Assembly (NCBI GenBank): GCA_017448375.1
Contig: JAFSLR010000313.1
Span: forward strand, 4,475 to 68,474
Direction: 5' to 3'
Source of the DNA: Synergistaceae bacterium
Lineage (GTDB): Bacteria; Synergistota; Synergistia; Synergistales; Aminobacteriaceae
Length of the DNA stretch: 64,000 bases
The notes below the pieces were generated by a model. It was not told the origin of the DNA and did not search any database. It saw only the letters and a list, made by a program, of their open reading frames with translations. This document shows, one piece after another, positions 62,209 through 64,000 of the stretch. How positions within the stretch are numbered: the first letter of the stretch is position 1; each line of letters opens with the position of its first letter. The position numbers and the translations under genes were made by a program.

Positions 62209-62608
62209 TTTGTTGATTCACCCAGGTGAAACAATTTCTGATATTTTAGGAGAGCGCAAAATCACTCAGAAAGAATTGGCGCAAAGGGCAGGAGTATCTG
62301 AGCCGTTTTTAAGCGATGTAATTCATGGGAAGAAAGACATTTCTAAAAGGTTAGCCGTTGGGCTTGAGTATGCGTTAGGAGTTCCGAGTTCATTCTGGCT
62401 GAACTTGCAGGCAAATTATGACGCGGAGTTTCTCAGGCTTCATGAAGAAGCTACAATTCAAGCTGAAGAAAGAAATGTCTATAAGAGCATTCAATCAGAT
62501 TTAGCGATACCGGCGAATTTGACTCAAGACCAAATAATTATCTGGTTGAGAAGACATTTCAAGGTCAGCAATCTAACGCACTTGCAGGAATTGACTAAAA
62601 AGTCTTGA
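62177..62608 (+). CDS. higA: HigA-like antitoxin (XRE HTH)
   Basis: 143 aa from ATG 62177, taken over 62168 since GGAGTAG precedes it. HTH at residues 25-70 (TQKELAQRAGVSEPFLSDVI) then the HigA phrase GVPSSFWLNLQANYDAE. Binds HigB and represses the operon. Confidence 0.88.
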   Translation: MAANKLGISPDLLIHPGETISDILGERKITQKELAQRAGVSEPFLSDVIHGKKDISKRLAVGLEYALGVPSSFWLNLQANYDAEFLRLHEEATIQAEERNVYKSIQSDLAIPANLTQDQIIIWLRRHFKVSNLTHLQELTKKS

Positions 62609-62632
62609 TGAGATTTTGGGGAGTGTTGCCTA

Positions 62633-63343
62633 CTACCGCATCTCCCGTTTGTACTTATAATACGTGTTATGGCTCACATGGAGTTCTCCGCTGTTAATCA
62701 CAGCGATAACTTCCTTGTCTTTCAAGACCCCCTCGAAGCTCCGGCTGAACTTCCGAATCAGCGCCTTTATCGGCTTTTCTTTCTTCCTAGCCATTCCAGG
62801 CCGATACCCACCGATCTGTTTGCCATTCCGTCTTGCAGTCTCGAGGCCTTCTTTTGTTCTTTGGCTGAGGTCGTCAACTTCCTTCTGCGACTGTTCAAAC
62901 GCGAATTTTATCTGCTTCTCCGCCAGATTAAGAACATAAGCATTAAGGGCGTCAATTATTGTCTGGAACAGCACGTCAGCGAATGGCTCTCCTGTGTTTA
63001 CCCTCAGATCAACCTGCTTATCCAGTTCTTTTCGATAGGTTTCAGTGTCAATATGGCGTTCATTTAGGAAGACCAGGTTGATGCCTTTGTCGTAAAGTTC
63101 CTGGTAAAGTTTGAACCCTTCAACGGCATTCCGGCTCATGCGGCTTACGCTATCGAAAATGATGGTGTCGCCAGCTCGAACCATCTTGAGCAGCTTCTCG
63201 AACTTCGGTCTTGAAGCATTGCGGCCGGTGTAAGTTTCTTTAATTATCTCGGCTGACGGATTGTAAGCCAAGATATTTCTGACCTGACGCTCGATGTTCT
63301 GTTTCTTGGTGCTGATTCTTGCGTACCCCCAGATGCGCTGCAT
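62633..63343 (-). CDS. Serine recombinase (resolvase/invertase family)
   Basis: 236 aa. Catalytic Ser in IWGYARISTKKQ (residue 10), Arg and Asp in FDSVSRMSRNAVEGF near 65. C-terminal helix and a degraded HTH end (SHNTYYKYKREMR). Found on transposons and phages, it may cut at the palindrome upstream of its start. It faces the DUF3368-type gene across a gap. Confidence 0.88.
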   Translation of the reverse strand: MQRIWGYARISTKKQNIERQVRNILAYNPSAEIIKETYTGRNASRPKFEKLLKMVRAGDTIIFDSVSRMSRNAVEGFKLYQELYDKGINLVFLNERHIDTETYRKELDKQVDLRVNTGEPFADVLFQTIIDALNAYVLNLAEKQIKFAFEQSQKEVDDLSQRTKEGLETARRNGKQIGGYRPGMARKKEKPIKALIRKFSRSFEGVLKDKEVIAVINSGELHVSHNTYYKYKREMR

Positions 63344-63693
63344 GAAAGCTGCCCTCCTTTAATACTCCTTAATACCACTCCAACGTCCGTTGAAGTTGTT
63401 ATTTAGTATTTTAGGTGAAGAATTTTCTGTGTCAATGGTTTTGGTAGTTCACAGTTTAAGGGTGAAAGTGGTATCCGAAAAACGGCATATGGGAAATTGG
63501 CATACGATGATTCTGGAATAGATATGGCTGTGTTCATCGTTAAGATCGAGGCCGATACTTCGGAATACTTCGGAAGTTCGCAAGCTTATTTCCCTTCAAC
63601 GACATCACGCGGCTTTGAATGGGACTTTGAACGGCTTAATTCCTGGCGAAATACCGAGGCTTGCTGGGACACACCGAAGAGCCGACTGTCTCC
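63344..63693. other. Upstream region of the recombinase, with no supported gene
   Basis: A 76-codon plus-strand frame at 63497 (SSQAYFPSTTSRGFEWDFER) has no homology cue. GGTAGTTCACAGT near 63448 matches the end of tnpB copy 2 (TAGTTCACAGT). It may be a scar of another IS200/IS605 element. Confidence 0.35.
63379..63394. repeat. Palindrome upstream of the serine recombinase
   Basis: TCCAACG TC CGTTGAA pairs with one wobble, and a looser AATAC/GTATT pair flanks it. It may be part of the recombinase target site or an operator. Confidence 0.4.
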
Positions 63694-64000
63694 TTACTCT
63701 CCAGCTTCCCTCAGTACAAGACTTTGAATATTCTCGCTAACATACAGCCCTTGTGTTATTACCGATTCCATCAGAGGCTTCACCTCCTGTATAAGTCCTT
63801 GCTTCTTAGCCTGTATCAGAATGCCCAATGTTCCTGTTGTCTTTATTCCCATAAATTTCGCTGTCTTTTTAGCTACGTAACCATCCATTATGACGAGATC
63901 AGCACATACTTCTTCTGCAAGAATCATAACTTCAACTTCTCCTGCATGTAGTCTAGCTCGGAAGTCTCGCTTGCGTTCCTCTTGACTAATAGGCTTGATA
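63694..64000 (-). CDS. DUF3368/PIN-like protein (cut by right edge)
   Basis: The visible C-terminal 101 codons read RLHAGEVEVMILAEEV, then DLVIMDGYVAKKTAKFMGIK and TTGTLGILIQAKKQGLI. This is the DUF3368 family of PIN-fold RNases, commonly toxins paired with a UPF0175 antitoxin. Conserved acidic Glu and Asp are present in this part. The first Asp and any antitoxin would lie beyond 64000. Confidence 0.75.
   Translation of the reverse strand, partial: IKPISQEERKRDFRARLHAGEVEVMILAEEVCADLVIMDGYVAKKTAKFMGIKTTGTLGILIQAKKQGLIQEVKPLMESVITQGLYVSENIQSLVLREAGE

Noticed and set aside
63497..63727. Plus-strand frame of 76 codons near the right edge
   Set aside because: No homology cue or ribosome site, and the end overlaps the DUF3368-type gene on the other strand.

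Overview
The window is an accessory-rich stretch of a bacterial chromosome. I see no rRNA, tRNA or CRISPR array. Flavodoxin-like proteins, an iron-sulfur flavoprotein and a radical SAM activase suggest an anaerobe. The secreted peptidase with stacked Ig-like domains and its particular C-terminal tail reminded me of host-associated Synergistota, but that assignment is a guess from memory.

Region 1 (1-6750, minus strand) is one tight operon: coiled-coil protein, three-zinc-ribbon FHA protein, small radical SAM activase, a double AAA+ protein split across two frames, two near-duplicate VWA (TerY-like) proteins, a third degenerate VWA protein, and a PP2C phosphatase cut by the left edge. It looks like a phospho-signalling module related to the TerY-P triads, extended with radical SAM and Clp-like parts. 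This is my best candidate for an under-described system. A divergent HTH gene (6922) and a modular ankyrin gene broken into two frames (7661-10344) follow.

Region 2 (10700-16400, plus) is a plasmid- or phage-like replication and partition block: a 30-codon leader coupled to a fused initiator/DnaC-like helicase loader, ParA, ParB and a helicase remnant. Next come a methyltransferase-STAS fusion, an exported nucleoside deoxyribosyltransferase-like protein and an Rpn-family nuclease.

Region 3 (19375-31914) is a dense TIR island: two TIR-STAND(NB-ARC)-TPR proteins, one paired 1 bp downstream of a membrane TrkA-N/RyR protein, a TIR-Sel1 protein, a truncated TIR gene, and a 1020-aa TIR-TM-YD-like-repeat-Sel1 protein. 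Known families suggest TIR-made nucleotide signals sensed by the RyR/TrkA membrane protein.

Region 4 (32000-43600) holds a PIN toxin remnant, a secreted M23/LRR/Ig protein, a second Rpn nuclease, RecD2, a flavodoxin, a YfcE-like phosphoesterase, a low-molecular-weight phosphatase, an HTH protein, and a 1.6-kb gene-poor stretch with a duplicated palindromic repeat.

Region 5 (43600-56400) is a surface-glycan or acyl-sugar locus bordered by IS200/IS605 debris: glycosyltransferase and MATE-HATPase fusion on minus; three KASIII-like enzymes, two acyl carrier proteins, a NeuD-type acyltransferase, a methyltransferase and a DegT aminotransferase on plus. Two TnpB genes (both frame-broken) carry recognisable right-end hairpins ending GTTCAC.

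Region 6 (56600-64000) has a UshA-like 5'-nucleotidase, a truncated tyrosine recombinase, an SDR and flavoprotein pair lying between two 24-bp direct repeats, a chimeric ORF, HigBA, a serine recombinase and a PIN-like toxin cut by the right edge. Several frame breaks in the window fall in short homopolymers, so some may be assembly indels rather than biology.
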